Source: Ornithinimicrobium laminariae (lineage in GTDB: Bacteria > Actinomycetota > Actinomycetes > Actinomycetales > Dermatophilaceae). Taken from it: DNA of 64,000 bases. The stretch is taken from assembly GCF_019457945.1 (NCBI RefSeq), contig NZ_JAHZSU010000001.1:830898-894897 (forward strand), given 5' to 3'. Every line of letters begins with the position of its first letter. Position 1 is the first letter of the stretch. Below the pieces are notes generated by a model. It had not been told where the DNA came from, did no database searches, and was given only the letters and a program-made list of their open reading frames with translations. A program made the translations under genes and the position numbers. This document shows positions 53,865 to 63,026 of this stretch, piece after piece.

Positions 53865-55205
53865 ATGGACGTGCTGTGGGGCCTAGCAGGAATGGCCGTA
53901 CTCCTCGGATTAGCTTTTGCGCTGTCCACCAATCGCAAGGCGATCCGCCTACGCACCGTCGGTGCCGCGCTGGCTCTGCAACTCCTGTTTGGCGTCATCG
54001 TCCTCTACTGGTCAGCTGGCCAGCGTGGACTTGAATACGCTGCCAATGGCGTGCAAGCCATCATTAACTCCTCAAACGCAGGTATTGGGTTCTTGTTTGG
54101 CCCGGTCATCCCAGAAGAAGGGCTGATCTTCGCCTTCCAGGTGCTGCCAGTCATCATCTTCTTTGCATCGCTGACAGCGGTTCTCTATCACTGGGGCTTC
54201 CTGCAGAAGTTTGTGGCCATCTTGGGTGGAGCCATCCAGAAGGTGCTGGGCACTGGCAAGGCCGAATCGGTCAACGCTGCGGCCAACATCTTCGTCGGCC
54301 AGACCGAAGCGCCGCTGATCATTAAGCCTTACATCAAGGGCTTGACCCGCTCGGCTCTCTTCGCCGTGATGGTCGGTGGCCTTTCCACCGTGGCGGGCTC
54401 CGTGCTCGTTGGCTACTCACTGCTGGGTGCTCCCCTGGAGTACCTGATCGCAGCTAGCTTCATGGCCGCCCCAGGGGCCTTGCTGATGGCAAAGATGATC
54501 GTGCCCGAGGACGACCCGGACGCCGCTGAGGCTGAGTCCTCCGTGGTCAGTGACGGAGCGCGTCGCAAGGAAGAAGCCAAGACCGCACGCTCGCAGGCAA
54601 CGGTCCGAGAGCGCGTCGTGCAGCGACTGGTGCCCGACACCAAGATCGATGACGACGAAGACAAGGACGAAGCCGGTGGCGAGAGCGAATACCGCAACGT
54701 CATTGACGCCGCCGCTGGTGGTGCTGGTGAAGGCCTCAAGTTGGCTCTCAACATCGGCGCGATGCTGTTGGCCTTCATCTCGCTGATCGCCTTGGTCAAC
54801 CTCATCTTGGGTGTTGTCGGTGGCTGGTTTGGCATCGACGCCCTGACCTTCGAGCAGATCTTGGGCTATGTGTTTGCACCGCTGATGTTCGTGATCGGTG
54901 TGCCGTGGAACGAAGCCGTGCAGGCTGGTGGCTTCGTGGGCCAAAAGATCGTGGTCAACGAGTTCGTTGCCTTCGCGGACTTTGGTCCGATCGCTGACAC
55001 CTTCAGCACCAAGACCTCCGCAATCATCACCTTCGCATTGACCGGTTTTGCCAACCTTGGATCGCTCGGCATCCTGCTGGGTGGCCTCGGTGGAATTGCC
55101 CCCGAGCGCCGCTCGGACATCGCCGAATTGGGCCTGCGCGCCATCGCTGCAGCAACCCTGGCCAACCTGATGAGCGCCGCGATCGCCGGCATACTCATCA
55201 ATTAG
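53865..55205 (+). CDS. Concentrative nucleoside transporter (NupC/CNT family)
   Basis: 446 residues, about 10 spans. CNT signatures: FVGQTEAPLIIKPYI, VMVGGLSTVAGSVLVGYSLLG, and FALTGFANLGSLGILLGGLGG near the end. An acidic, Glu/Lys-rich cytoplasmic insert (~220-275) interrupts the fold. Imports nucleosides with H+ or Na+. AAGGG precedes ATG 53865. Confidence 0.9.
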   Translation: MDVLWGLAGMAVLLGLAFALSTNRKAIRLRTVGAALALQLLFGVIVLYWSAGQRGLEYAANGVQAIINSSNAGIGFLFGPVIPEEGLIFAFQVLPVIIFFASLTAVLYHWGFLQKFVAILGGAIQKVLGTGKAESVNAAANIFVGQTEAPLIIKPYIKGLTRSALFAVMVGGLSTVAGSVLVGYSLLGAPLEYLIAASFMAAPGALLMAKMIVPEDDPDAAEAESSVVSDGARRKEEAKTARSQATVRERVVQRLVPDTKIDDDEDKDEAGGESEYRNVIDAAAGGAGEGLKLALNIGAMLLAFISLIALVNLILGVVGGWFGIDALTFEQILGYVFAPLMFVIGVPWNEAVQAGGFVGQKIVVNEFVAFADFGPIADTFSTKTSAIITFALTGFANLGSLGILLGGLGGIAPERRSDIAELGLRAIAAATLANLMSAAIAGILIN

Positions 55206-55227
55206 CGACCCGACCAGGTCAACCCTC

Positions 55228-55261
55228 GATGCCCCGTCCGGAACACTCTTGGCGGGGCATC
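55228..55261 (+). terminator. Inverted repeat after the nucleoside transporter
   Basis: GATGCCCCG (55228-55236) and CGGGGCATC (55253-55261), 16-base loop, no T-run. It ends just before the cobT promoter. Confidence 0.4.
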
Positions 55262-55275
55262 AGTCGTCTGCGCTC

Positions 55276-55287
55276 TAGGCTGGCCCA
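55276..55287 (+). promoter_or_regulatory. Leaderless promoter: TAGGCT-N6 before ATG 55288
   Basis: TAGGCT (55276-55281), six bases, then ATG of cobT. Confidence 0.55.
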
Positions 55288-56379
55288 ATGACATTGGCAC
55301 TCAGCGACCAAGACCGTGCGTGGCTCGATGAACTGGCCGCCTCGATCTATCTGGTCAATGGTCTGGCCCGACAGCGGGCTGAGGAGCGTCAGCAGACCCT
55401 GATCAAGCCCCCAGGCTCCCTTGGCGAGTTAGAGACCATCTCGGTGCGGCTAGCCGCCATCTTGGGCAGTGAGCGCCCCGCGCCCGATGGGGCCACCGTG
55501 ATCGTGGCTGCGGCCGACCATGGCGTTTCTGCAGATGGGGTGAGCGCCTTCCCGGCCGCCGTCACCGCGGCGATGACCCAGGGCCTCTTGGCACCGACTG
55601 CTGCAGGCACCGGGGGTGCGGCGATTAGCGCCATTGCCCGATCCGTGCGTGCTGACGTCGTCGTCTTGGACTGCGGCGTCAACGCCGAACTGCCGGATCA
55701 CCCACAACTGCGCAAGGTCGCGGTGCGCCGTGGCACCGACAATCTGCGCGTTGGGCCCGCGATGTCAGGCACCGAAGCAGTCGCGATGATCCGTGCTGGT
55801 GCTGACGCTGCGCGCGCGGCGATCGCAGGCGGAGCCGACTTCGTTGTTCCGGCGGAAATTGGGATTGGCAACACCACCGCTGCTGCAGTCATCACCGCCC
55901 GGGCTCTCGATCGCCACCCTGCTGACGTGACGGGTCGGGGCACTGGCATCGACGATGCCGTCCTGGATCACAAGATTGCGGTCGTTGCCGAAGCTTTGGC
56001 TCGGGCCGACGCTGAAGACCCGGTGGAGGTGCTGGCCGAGTTTGGTGGCTTCGAGATCGCAGCCATGGTCGGGATGATGTTGGCTACCGCCGACGAACAG
56101 CGCGTGATCGTGCTCGATGGTTTCGTGGAGGCCGCCGCAGCACTCATAGCCGTGTCGATCGCGCCTGCCGTCAATGACTATCTCGTTGCCACTGGCCGGT
56201 GCGCCGAGCGCGGCCACGGGGCCCAATTGGCTGACCTGGGCTTGCGCCCGCTCTGGGATTTGGGTCTGCGATTAGGCGAAGGCACTGGTGGGGCGCTGGC
56301 CATTCCGGTCTTGCGGGCCGCCGCGGCCACATTGCGCGAGATGCAGACGTTCGCCGAGGCCGGAGTCCCCACCGAATGA
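55288..56379 (+). CDS. cobT: Nicotinate-nucleotide--dimethylbenzimidazole phosphoribosyltransferase
   Basis: 363 residues. CobT blocks: IKPPGSLGELETISVRLA, VVAAADHGVSADGVSAFP, IGIGNTTAAAVI, GRGTGIDDAVLDHK and the catalytic region (GEGTGGALAIPVLRAA). Makes alpha-ribazole phosphate for the lower ligand of cobalamin. It overlaps cobS by ATGA. No cobalamin riboswitch is visible in the short upstream gap. Confidence 0.92.
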   Translation: MTLALSDQDRAWLDELAASIYLVNGLARQRAEERQQTLIKPPGSLGELETISVRLAAILGSERPAPDGATVIVAAADHGVSADGVSAFPAAVTAAMTQGLLAPTAAGTGGAAISAIARSVRADVVVLDCGVNAELPDHPQLRKVAVRRGTDNLRVGPAMSGTEAVAMIRAGADAARAAIAGGADFVVPAEIGIGNTTAAAVITARALDRHPADVTGRGTGIDDAVLDHKIAVVAEALARADAEDPVEVLAEFGGFEIAAMVGMMLATADEQRVIVLDGFVEAAAALIAVSIAPAVNDYLVATGRCAERGHGAQLADLGLRPLWDLGLRLGEGTGGALAIPVLRAAAATLREMQTFAEAGVPTE

Positions 56380-57095
56380 ACCTTCGGTCCGAGGTCAGCG
56401 CCGTTGGCCTTGCGCTGTCGTTTTTGACCGTGTTGCCGGTGCCGAGCAAACCCCTCCTGGAGTCCGGCGCTCTGGCCCGTGCGACGGCATACTTCCCGGT
56501 TGCGGGCTACGCCGTGGGTGCGTTGGTCTCCCTCGTGCTTCTGCTGCCAACAGATGCAGGCGTCTCGGCAGCATTGGCTATTGCCGCCTGGTGGGCGCTG
56601 ACGGGGTGGCTGCATTTTGATGGTCTCGTCGACAGCGCAGACGCCTTGCAGGCGCCAGTTTCGACAGATAAGCGCGCGGACATCCTCAAAGATGTGCATG
56701 TTGGCGCGTTCGCCCTGGGCACATCGCTGGTCACGATGCTGGTGATGTGGTCAGCTCTGGCGGCTGGGGTGACTCCGTGGGCTCCACTGGTCGCTGCTGC
56801 AGTCGCCCGCGCCTTGGTGCTGGTGCCGATGCGGCTCTATCCAACGCTTGAGCAGGACAGTCTGGGTGGCCAAGCGCGAACGCTGGGGTGGGGCCGAGTG
56901 GCCGCAGGTCTAGCTATTGCGGCACCGACACTTTTGGTGCCAGGGGCCTGGCTCGGTTGGCTGCTTGCGGGAGGGGCCACCGCCCTGGTCACCTGGTGGG
57001 CTGCAGGACGGTTGGCTGGCCGACTCAGTGGCGATATCTATGGGCTGCTGATCACGACCGCTGAAGTGAGCGTTCTGGTGGCCTTCGCCTTTTAG
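56376..57095 (+). CDS. cobS: Adenosylcobinamide-GDP ribazoletransferase (cobalamin synthase)
   Basis: 239 residues, about 6 spans. CobS signature ALTGWLHFDGLVDSADAL, then DVHVGAFALG; the Asp-rich motif binds Mg2+ and nucleotide. Joins adenosylcobinamide-GDP with ribazole in the membrane. Together with CobT this covers the last steps of B12 assembly. Confidence 0.92.
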   Translation: MNLRSEVSAVGLALSFLTVLPVPSKPLLESGALARATAYFPVAGYAVGALVSLVLLLPTDAGVSAALAIAAWWALTGWLHFDGLVDSADALQAPVSTDKRADILKDVHVGAFALGTSLVTMLVMWSALAAGVTPWAPLVAAAVARALVLVPMRLYPTLEQDSLGGQARTLGWGRVAAGLAIAAPTLLVPGAWLGWLLAGGATALVTWWAAGRLAGRLSGDIYGLLITTAEVSVLVAFAF

Positions 57096-57104
57096 ACTCC
57101 ACAG
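57093..57104 (+). promoter_or_regulatory. Leaderless promoter: TAGACT-N6 before ATG 57105
   Basis: TAGACT (57093-57098), whose first three bases are the cobS stop codon, six bases, then ATG 57105. Confidence 0.5.
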
Positions 57105-58082
57105 ATGCGAGCAATTGAGATTAGCGAGTTTGGCGAAGCAGAGAACCTCTCCCTGATCGAGGTGGCAGACCCTGAGCCAGGACCGGACGAAGTGCTCATT
57201 GAGGTGGTCGCTGCCGGAGTCAACCGGGCCGATGTGATGCAGCGCAAAGGCCATTACCCGCCCCCGGCTGGAACGAGTGATCTCCCTGGGCTTGAGGTGA
57301 GCGGCCGAATCGCTGCGTTGGGCAGCGACGTCTCCGGGTGGGAGGTAGGCCAAGAAGTTTGTGCCCTGCTGGCCGGCGGTGGCTATGCCGAGAAAGTCGT
57401 CGTTGTTGCCTCCCTGGTGCTGCCACTGCCCGCTGGTGTCTCGGTGCCGGACGCTGCGGCGCTACCCGAGGTTGTTGCCACCGTTTACAGCAATTTGATC
57501 ATCGAGGCAGGGCTGAAGCCTGGCGAGACCGTGCTGATCCATGGCGGCTCAAGTGGTATTGGCACCATGGCGATCCAGATCGCCTCCGCCTTGGGTGCCC
57601 GCGTTGCGGTCACCGCCGGCTCAGATAAAAAGCTTGAGGTATGCCGTCAGCTCGGTGCCGACATCGCGATCAACTATGGCGAGCAAGACTTTGTCGAGTC
57701 ACTGCTTGAGGCAACCGGCGGCGCTGGAGCTGACGTCATACTCGATGTCGTGGGCGCAGCCTATCTAGGCCGGAACGTCAAAGCACTCGCCAGCGGTGGG
57801 CGGATCGTCGTGATCGGCTTGCTCGGGGGCGCCAAGGGCGAGCTGCCTATTGGCCTGCTGCTGAGCAAGCGCGGTCGGATTATCGCCACGTCGCTGCGAG
57901 CGCGGCCGCTCGCAGAGAAGGCCGAAATCGTGGCGGCCGTTCGAGAGCAGGTGTGGCCACAGATCGCGACTGGCAGGGTGCGGCCCATCATCGACGACAG
58001 CTACCCACTTGCCGACGCTGCTCGCGCCCACCGGGATCTTGAGGCTAGCCAACACATCGGCAAACTCCTGCTACTGATGTGA
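57105..58082 (+). CDS. NADPH:quinone reductase-like zinc-free MDR oxidoreductase
   Basis: 325 residues. MDR fold: AAGVNRADVMQRKGHYPPP, Rossmann loop LIHGGSSGIGTMAIQIAS, and AGSDKKLEVCRQLGAD, with no structural zinc cysteines. The PIG3/QOR class reduces quinones or enones. It begins 9 bases after cobS but has its own -10. Confidence 0.88.
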   Translation: MRAIEISEFGEAENLSLIEVADPEPGPDEVLIEVVAAGVNRADVMQRKGHYPPPAGTSDLPGLEVSGRIAALGSDVSGWEVGQEVCALLAGGGYAEKVVVVASLVLPLPAGVSVPDAAALPEVVATVYSNLIIEAGLKPGETVLIHGGSSGIGTMAIQIASALGARVAVTAGSDKKLEVCRQLGADIAINYGEQDFVESLLEATGGAGADVILDVVGAAYLGRNVKALASGGRIVVIGLLGGAKGELPIGLLLSKRGRIIATSLRARPLAEKAEIVAAVREQVWPQIATGRVRPIIDDSYPLADAARAHRDLEASQHIGKLLLLM

Positions 58083-58104
58083 GCTGGAAGTGGGCGCCGG
58101 TTGA

Positions 58105-59058
58105 TCACTCGAAGAGGATGTACTCCGGCTCTGGTGTCAGGCCGAGCACCTCGGTGCCCGTCATGATCGGGCCGTATTCGGCGTCTTCTTCGTAGAAGAG
58201 CTTGAAGCCGGCATAGACGTGGGGCGGCTTGTTCTCGTTGACCACGTTGTAGGTGTCGATCTTGGATTGTGCGTCGCCGATGCCGTCTACCGACTTGATC
58301 AGCACTACCCCGTCGTGTTCTTTGAGGTCATCTTCGTTTTCGACGACCCCGACGTGGACCTGGTGATACACCATGACCTTTTCGGGCAGGTCGTTCTCGG
58401 CAACCAGATCTTCTAAATACACGGCCACCTCATCCAACTCGGCACCGGTCGTTCGGCCATAAACCTGGCCGGGGATCTGGCCCTCTTCAATGGCCCATTC
58501 GGGGTCAAGAGCCACGCCGACGTCGGGCTCAACGAGGAACTCTTCCCAGTACTTCACCTCGTCGATGAAGTCACCACGACCCGGCTGAATGTTGAGGAGC
58601 AAGATGCCGTCATGCCGGCGGGCTGCATCGAGGTAGTCCTGGACAATCTCATCTGACACTCGAGTGCGGAACATCCCGTCGTCCCCAGCGACTGGGTGCA
58701 CGATGGTGGCGATGAGCTCGAGGGTTGGCAGTTGCTCGCGGCCGCCAGCGAACTCTTGGCCGCGTTCTTCCATCTCAACGACGCGCTCGTCAAGGTCACC
58801 GATCCCCAGTCGGCCTAAAGCCTCAGACCCAGGGGCTCCGGAGTAGCCAAACAAGCGGTAGTCCGGGAAAATCTCTCGTCCACCGCGTGGCAACTCGGCT
58901 GGCTCGGGCGCTTCAGTTGAGACTTCGGCATCATCCTGACCTGCGACTTCGCTGCCAGCGCTGTTCTCGGTGCCGTCGCTTGGCTCCGACGATGAGGTGC
59001 TGCATCCGGCCAACAGCACGGCGGCACAAACTACTGCAAAAAAGCGTGGCACGCTCAA
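58105..59058 (-). CDS. Lipoprotein of unknown function, likely TIM-barrel-like
   Basis: 317 residues. Start is TTG 59058 (GGAGGG upstream) or GTG 59052. Lipobox LLAGC, then a Ser/Glu-rich linker. The folded part runs RLFGYSGAPGSEALGRLG, HDGILLLNIQPGRGDF, VGVALDPEWAIE and PEKVMVYHQVHVG, a sequence of strands with acidic ends like a glycosidase barrel. No catalytic pair can be fixed. Function unknown. Confidence 0.65.
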   Translation of the reverse strand: MSVPRFFAVVCAAVLLAGCSTSSSEPSDGTENSAGSEVAGQDDAEVSTEAPEPAELPRGGREIFPDYRLFGYSGAPGSEALGRLGIGDLDERVVEMEERGQEFAGGREQLPTLELIATIVHPVAGDDGMFRTRVSDEIVQDYLDAARRHDGILLLNIQPGRGDFIDEVKYWEEFLVEPDVGVALDPEWAIEEGQIPGQVYGRTTGAELDEVAVYLEDLVAENDLPEKVMVYHQVHVGVVENEDDLKEHDGVVLIKSVDGIGDAQSKIDTYNVVNENKPPHVYAGFKLFYEEDAEYGPIMTGTEVLGLTPEPEYILFE

Positions 59059-59152
59059 GAGACCCTCCCAGATGGTTCACGTGCGGCTAACGGTATCTCA
59101 GTCACGCAAACGGCCTGGTCCGACTCGTCTGCCCAGGTCCTTAGGGCTGACC

Positions 59153-59659
59153 TTAGCTCAGTACTCGCCCCTCTCGCGGCTCGGACTGAGTCGCGTTCAG
59201 CAGGTGCCGGATCTGACGCGTTTCCCGATCGACGCTTGGCTTCTCACCCACATCCCACCAGCGGCAGCGGCGCGCTTCGGCGGCCAAACTGAGCTGGGGC
59301 CGCTCGCTGACCCGCAGCCGGAAGATGACATCGACACTCTGAGTCGCGGAGTGCACCCCGTAGGCGACTGGCTCGCCGGGATCAATGCGTAGCCCGATCT
59401 CTTCCCAGACCTCGCGGGCGACAGCCTCAGCGGGTGTTTCACCGTGGTCAACAAGCCCGCCAGGCAGACTCCAACCCTTGCGATGTGGCTGGCTCAACAT
59501 GAGCACCGCGCCCTGGTGCTCAATGGCACACACTGCTCCCACGGTGTAGTTCGGCGTCCCTGCCCGCACCAGGGTGCGGCGAATCGGCCCGGGCAACATC
59601 CGAAAGCCCACCAAGGCTGCAGTGCCCGCCTTACGTTTCAGCACTTCAAAGGTCGTCAC
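59153..59659 (-). CDS. Nudix hydrolase
   Basis: 168 residues from GTG 59659, which overlaps the upstream dehydrogenase stop (GTGA). Perfect Nudix box: GGLVDHGETPAEAV then AREVWEEIGL (G-x5-E-x7-REUxEE-x-GU). SLPGG precedes it. Hydrolyses a nucleoside diphosphate linked to X; substrate unknown. Confidence 0.9.
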   Translation of the reverse strand: MTTFEVLKRKAGTAALVGFRMLPGPIRRTLVRAGTPNYTVGAVCAIEHQGAVLMLSQPHRKGWSLPGGLVDHGETPAEAVAREVWEEIGLRIDPGEPVAYGVHSATQSVDVIFRLRVSERPQLSLAAEARRCRWWDVGEKPSVDRETRQIRHLLNATQSEPREGRVLS

Positions 59660-61317
59660 TGGTCTGCCACTACTCCCCGCGCGGCAGCCTTGCCGGAGAA
59701 CAGACACCCACCGAGGAAAGTGCCCTCCAAAGAGCGGTAGCCGTGCACTCCCCCGCCGCCGAATCCGGCCGCCTCGCCAGCGGCATACAGACCGCGGATC
59801 GGTGCGCCTGTGCTGTCGAGAGCCCGCGATGAAAGATCAGTTTGGATTCCACCCAGGGTTTTGCGCGTGACGACCCGCAGGCGGGCAGCCACGAGGGGCA
59901 AGTGTTGCGGGTCGAGGAAGCGGTGCGGCGCTGCCGTCCGGATCAGCCGGTCCCCGCGATAGCGACGCGCTTCGTGGATAGCGGCAATTTGGGCGTCCTT
60001 GCTGAAGTCGTTGGCGACTTGTGCATCCCGAGACACGATGAGTTTGCCCAGGTCGGCCGAACTAATCAGGTTGTCACCGGTAAGTGCGTTCATATTGCTA
60101 GCCAACTCGGCCACGGTTGAGCCCGTCACCAGGTCAATTCCGGCGTCTTTGAACGCTCGCACAGGGTCAGGCATGTCTTTCCTGGCCCGTCCCAGGACAT
60201 CTCCGATCGACTTCCCGGTGAGGTCTGGGTTTTGCTCAGATCCTGAGAGAGTCCACTCCTTGCCCAGAACCGTGCTGGAGAGCAAGAACCACGAGTAGTC
60301 ATGCCCGATAGATCGCAGATGCGACAGCGTTCCGAGCGTGTCGAAGCCCGGGAACAGTGGTGCTGGCAGGCGCTTGCCCTGCGCATCAACCCATAAACCG
60401 GATGGCCCGGCGAGCACCCGAATGCCGTGCCCCGGCCATACCGAATCGTGGTTGGCCAGCCCCTCAACGTAGTGCCACATCCGGTCTCGATTGACCAGGC
60501 GGGCACCCGCATCCTCACTGATCCGCAACATCGAACCATCGACGTATGCAGGCACACCGGTCAGCATGTCTGCTGGCGGGACGCCGAGCCGTTCCGGCCA
60601 GAACTCTCGAACTAACGCGTGATTTGCCCCGATACCGCCAGAGGCAATAACTACGGCAGAAGCGTGGGTCTCAAACTCACCGGTGACGCTGCGGGTGCTG
60701 CGGACGCCGCGTGCGCTCTTGTCCGTCGCCAACCGCTCACCTCTGACCCCGGTCACGACGCCGTTGGTCGTGATCAACTCCGTCACCCGGTGCCGACCCC
60801 GCAACGCGATCTTATGGTTAGCCACCCCCTCCCAGATGGCCCGTTCAAAGGGCGCAACGACACCAGGGCCCGTGCCCCAGGTGACGTGAAAGCGTGGGAC
60901 GGAATTGCCGTGGCCCGTGGCAGTGCCATCGCCCCGCTCGGCCCAGCCCACGACCGGAAAGAAGGACACGCCCCGGCTGCGCAGCCATGAACGCTTCTCG
61001 CCTGCTGCCCATTCGACATAAGCCCGCGCCCACCGCCGGCCCCAGTAGTCCTGGGGGTTCGCCCCGTCGAGCCGATCGAAGCCAGCAGATCCTTGCCAGT
61101 CTCCCCAGGCCAGATCCACCGAGTCCTTGATGCCCATCCGGCGCTGCTCGGGAGTGTCAACCAGGAAAAGGCCGCCGAAGGACCACCAGGCCTGGCCGCC
61201 CAGAAAGTCCGTTGACTCCTGATCGACAAGGACGACCGATCTACCTGCATCAACCAGTTCAGCGGTCGCAACGAGACCCGCCAAGCCGGCACCAACAACC
61301 ACAACGTCTGCGTCCAT
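59656..61317 (-). CDS. FAD-binding dehydrogenase (fumarate-reductase/ketosteroid-dehydrogenase-like flavoprotein)
   Basis: 553 residues from ATG 61317 with GGAG upstream; the ORF extends to 61491 over the divergent gene. FAD loop VVVVGAGLAGLVATAEL, then LVDQES, QAWWSFGGLFLVDTPEQRRMG and the C-terminal GLYAAGEAAGFGGGGVHGYRSLEGTFLGGC. This belongs to the flavoprotein family near 3-ketosteroid dehydrogenase (FAD-binding dehydrogenase of the KsdD kind). Substrate uncertain. Overlaps the Nudix gene. Confidence 0.85.
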   Translation of the reverse strand: MDADVVVVGAGLAGLVATAELVDAGRSVVLVDQESTDFLGGQAWWSFGGLFLVDTPEQRRMGIKDSVDLAWGDWQGSAGFDRLDGANPQDYWGRRWARAYVEWAAGEKRSWLRSRGVSFFPVVGWAERGDGTATGHGNSVPRFHVTWGTGPGVVAPFERAIWEGVANHKIALRGRHRVTELITTNGVVTGVRGERLATDKSARGVRSTRSVTGEFETHASAVVIASGGIGANHALVREFWPERLGVPPADMLTGVPAYVDGSMLRISEDAGARLVNRDRMWHYVEGLANHDSVWPGHGIRVLAGPSGLWVDAQGKRLPAPLFPGFDTLGTLSHLRSIGHDYSWFLLSSTVLGKEWTLSGSEQNPDLTGKSIGDVLGRARKDMPDPVRAFKDAGIDLVTGSTVAELASNMNALTGDNLISSADLGKLIVSRDAQVANDFSKDAQIAAIHEARRYRGDRLIRTAAPHRFLDPQHLPLVAARLRVVTRKTLGGIQTDLSSRALDSTGAPIRGLYAAGEAAGFGGGGVHGYRSLEGTFLGGCLFSGKAAARGVVADQ

Positions 61318-61379
61318 GAAACTCCGTCCAGATGTCTGAGGTACCCAACCTACTCGCCCCCTACGACGTAGGCTCAGAG

Positions 61380-63026
61380 GTGATGGATGCGAAACCTGCC
61401 GATTCCCATGTTCGGCCCCTATTGAGATGGCTTCGTCGCTCCGGCATTGTCCTAGCGATGGTGATCGTGGCCGTCCTCGGCGGAGTTGCAACGACGAAGC
61501 TGTGGCCGGTCACGGTCGAAACCCAGTTGTTTAGTCTGGACCTCTCGCTCTCGCCGCTTCCATCGCAGGCCAACACAGTGCACACCCCCACGGTTTTGGG
61601 CGACATCAACGTGACTTTTGATGGGCCATTGCCTGCTCTCGGGATCGATGCTCAAGCACAGGTGGGCGATGAGGCCGCCGCTGTGCTCAATCGCCCGGGC
61701 GTGACCGTTAACGATTTCCAGCCCAGCGAGATGGAGATCGGTGAGGCGGCGCGCGAGGGCGCCATCGAAGTGGTGTGGAAATTTGGCGCTGGAGCCTTAG
61801 TCACCAGTTCGCTGCTGGCTGCCCTGTGGGTGCTCGGCCGTCGCCATCACCGCTGGGGACGAGCCGGAATCGCTGTTGTGACGGCTACCGGCGTGGCCCT
61901 GGCGCTACCCGGCGGCGCGGCGCTTCTGACCTACCGACAGTCCAACTTCTCCACGTTCACCACCACGAGTCTGCTCTCGACGTTCGGCGCCACCACCACT
62001 GTCCTGACGGACCTCAACAGTCGTGCCGAGCAGGCAGCGCCTTATCTTCAAAACTTGCTAGCGCTCAGCGAAGCGGCACGAAATGAGTTCACCCCTGACG
62101 ATCTAGATGCAACTCCAGCGGCACGATTCCTCCTGGTGTCAGACCTTCATGGCGTGAACTACTACCCGCTCATCAAGCAAATTGTGGACGAGCAGAACAT
62201 CACAGCCGTGATCGACACCGGAGACATCATCAACTTTGGTCGGGTCCAGGAGGCTGAGGTCGCTGATCTCTATGCCGGGATCGAATCACTCGGGGTGCCG
62301 TATGTCTACGTCCGCGGAAATCACGATGCGACCTCACCCGATGACGAGTCGATGCTGCGGGCGATGAACGAAGTCCCCAACGTGGTGCTGGTGGAGCCGA
62401 CCGCCGGAGAGTTCTACGAAGCAGAGATTGCAGGCGTGCGTATCGCCGGATACAACGACGTCCGCTATTTCGGTGAGGAAGGCGTCGACTATGGCGCCGA
62501 CCAGCAGGCGGCCCTGGATTCCTTTGAGGAGGTCCTCGAGGCCGCCAGCGAAGCGGACCCGGACGGACGCGAGCCCGATATCGTCATCAGCCACGAGCCA
62601 TACGCGCTTGAAAACCTCGACGTTAGTGGCGTCACGATCAACGGCCACATGCACAGACCTACGCTGGATGGCAATCACATTGGGGTGGGGACGTTTTCTG
62701 GCGGCGGCCTCTTTAACCACTTCATCTACCGAGATGCCGAGGGGGTAGACACCGCGGGCGAGCTGCCCGGGCAGCCCTACTCGTTCGACATTCTCGACTA
62801 CACCAGCACCTGCCGGCTTACTTCGCTTACGCGGTTCAGCTACAGCAACCTGGTCACCGGCACGCCGCAATTCGATGATGTCTCACTGATCAATGGCAGT
62901 CGGCTCATAAGTTCGCCACCACAGGATCGAACCTGCGGTGGCGAAGATGTCGTGACGCGGGAGCTAGGCCCGGTGGGGCTTAACTCTCTGCCAGGAGAGA
63001 GTCGAAGGCTTCTGGGATCGAGCTAG
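61380..63026 (+). CDS. Membrane-anchored metallophosphoesterase
   Basis: About 548 residues. The start is GTG 61380 or ATG 61383, next to a TAGGCT box; 61332 is also in frame. N-terminal span VLAMVIVAVLGGVA and two further spans near residues 145-205. The catalytic domain has all family motifs: LVSDLHGVNYYP, IDTGDIINFG, RGNHD, VISHEPY and INGHMHRPT. It may cleave phosphoesters at the cell surface; substrate unknown. Its 3' end overlaps the convergent gene by 47 bases. Confidence 0.85.
   Translation: MMDAKPADSHVRPLLRWLRRSGIVLAMVIVAVLGGVATTKLWPVTVETQLFSLDLSLSPLPSQANTVHTPTVLGDINVTFDGPLPALGIDAQAQVGDEAAAVLNRPGVTVNDFQPSEMEIGEAAREGAIEVVWKFGAGALVTSSLLAALWVLGRRHHRWGRAGIAVVTATGVALALPGGAALLTYRQSNFSTFTTTSLLSTFGATTTVLTDLNSRAEQAAPYLQNLLALSEAARNEFTPDDLDATPAARFLLVSDLHGVNYYPLIKQIVDEQNITAVIDTGDIINFGRVQEAEVADLYAGIESLGVPYVYVRGNHDATSPDDESMLRAMNEVPNVVLVEPTAGEFYEAEIAGVRIAGYNDVRYFGEEGVDYGADQQAALDSFEEVLEAASEADPDGREPDIVISHEPYALENLDVSGVTINGHMHRPTLDGNHIGVGTFSGGGLFNHFIYRDAEGVDTAGELPGQPYSFDILDYTSTCRLTSLTRFSYSNLVTGTPQFDDVSLINGSRLISSPPQDRTCGGEDVVTRELGPVGLNSLPGESRRLLGSS

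Noticed and set aside
55205..55288. Cobalamin riboswitch upstream of cobT
   Set aside because: The gap is only about 80 bases, lacks B12-box sequence and is filled by an inverted repeat and a leaderless promoter.
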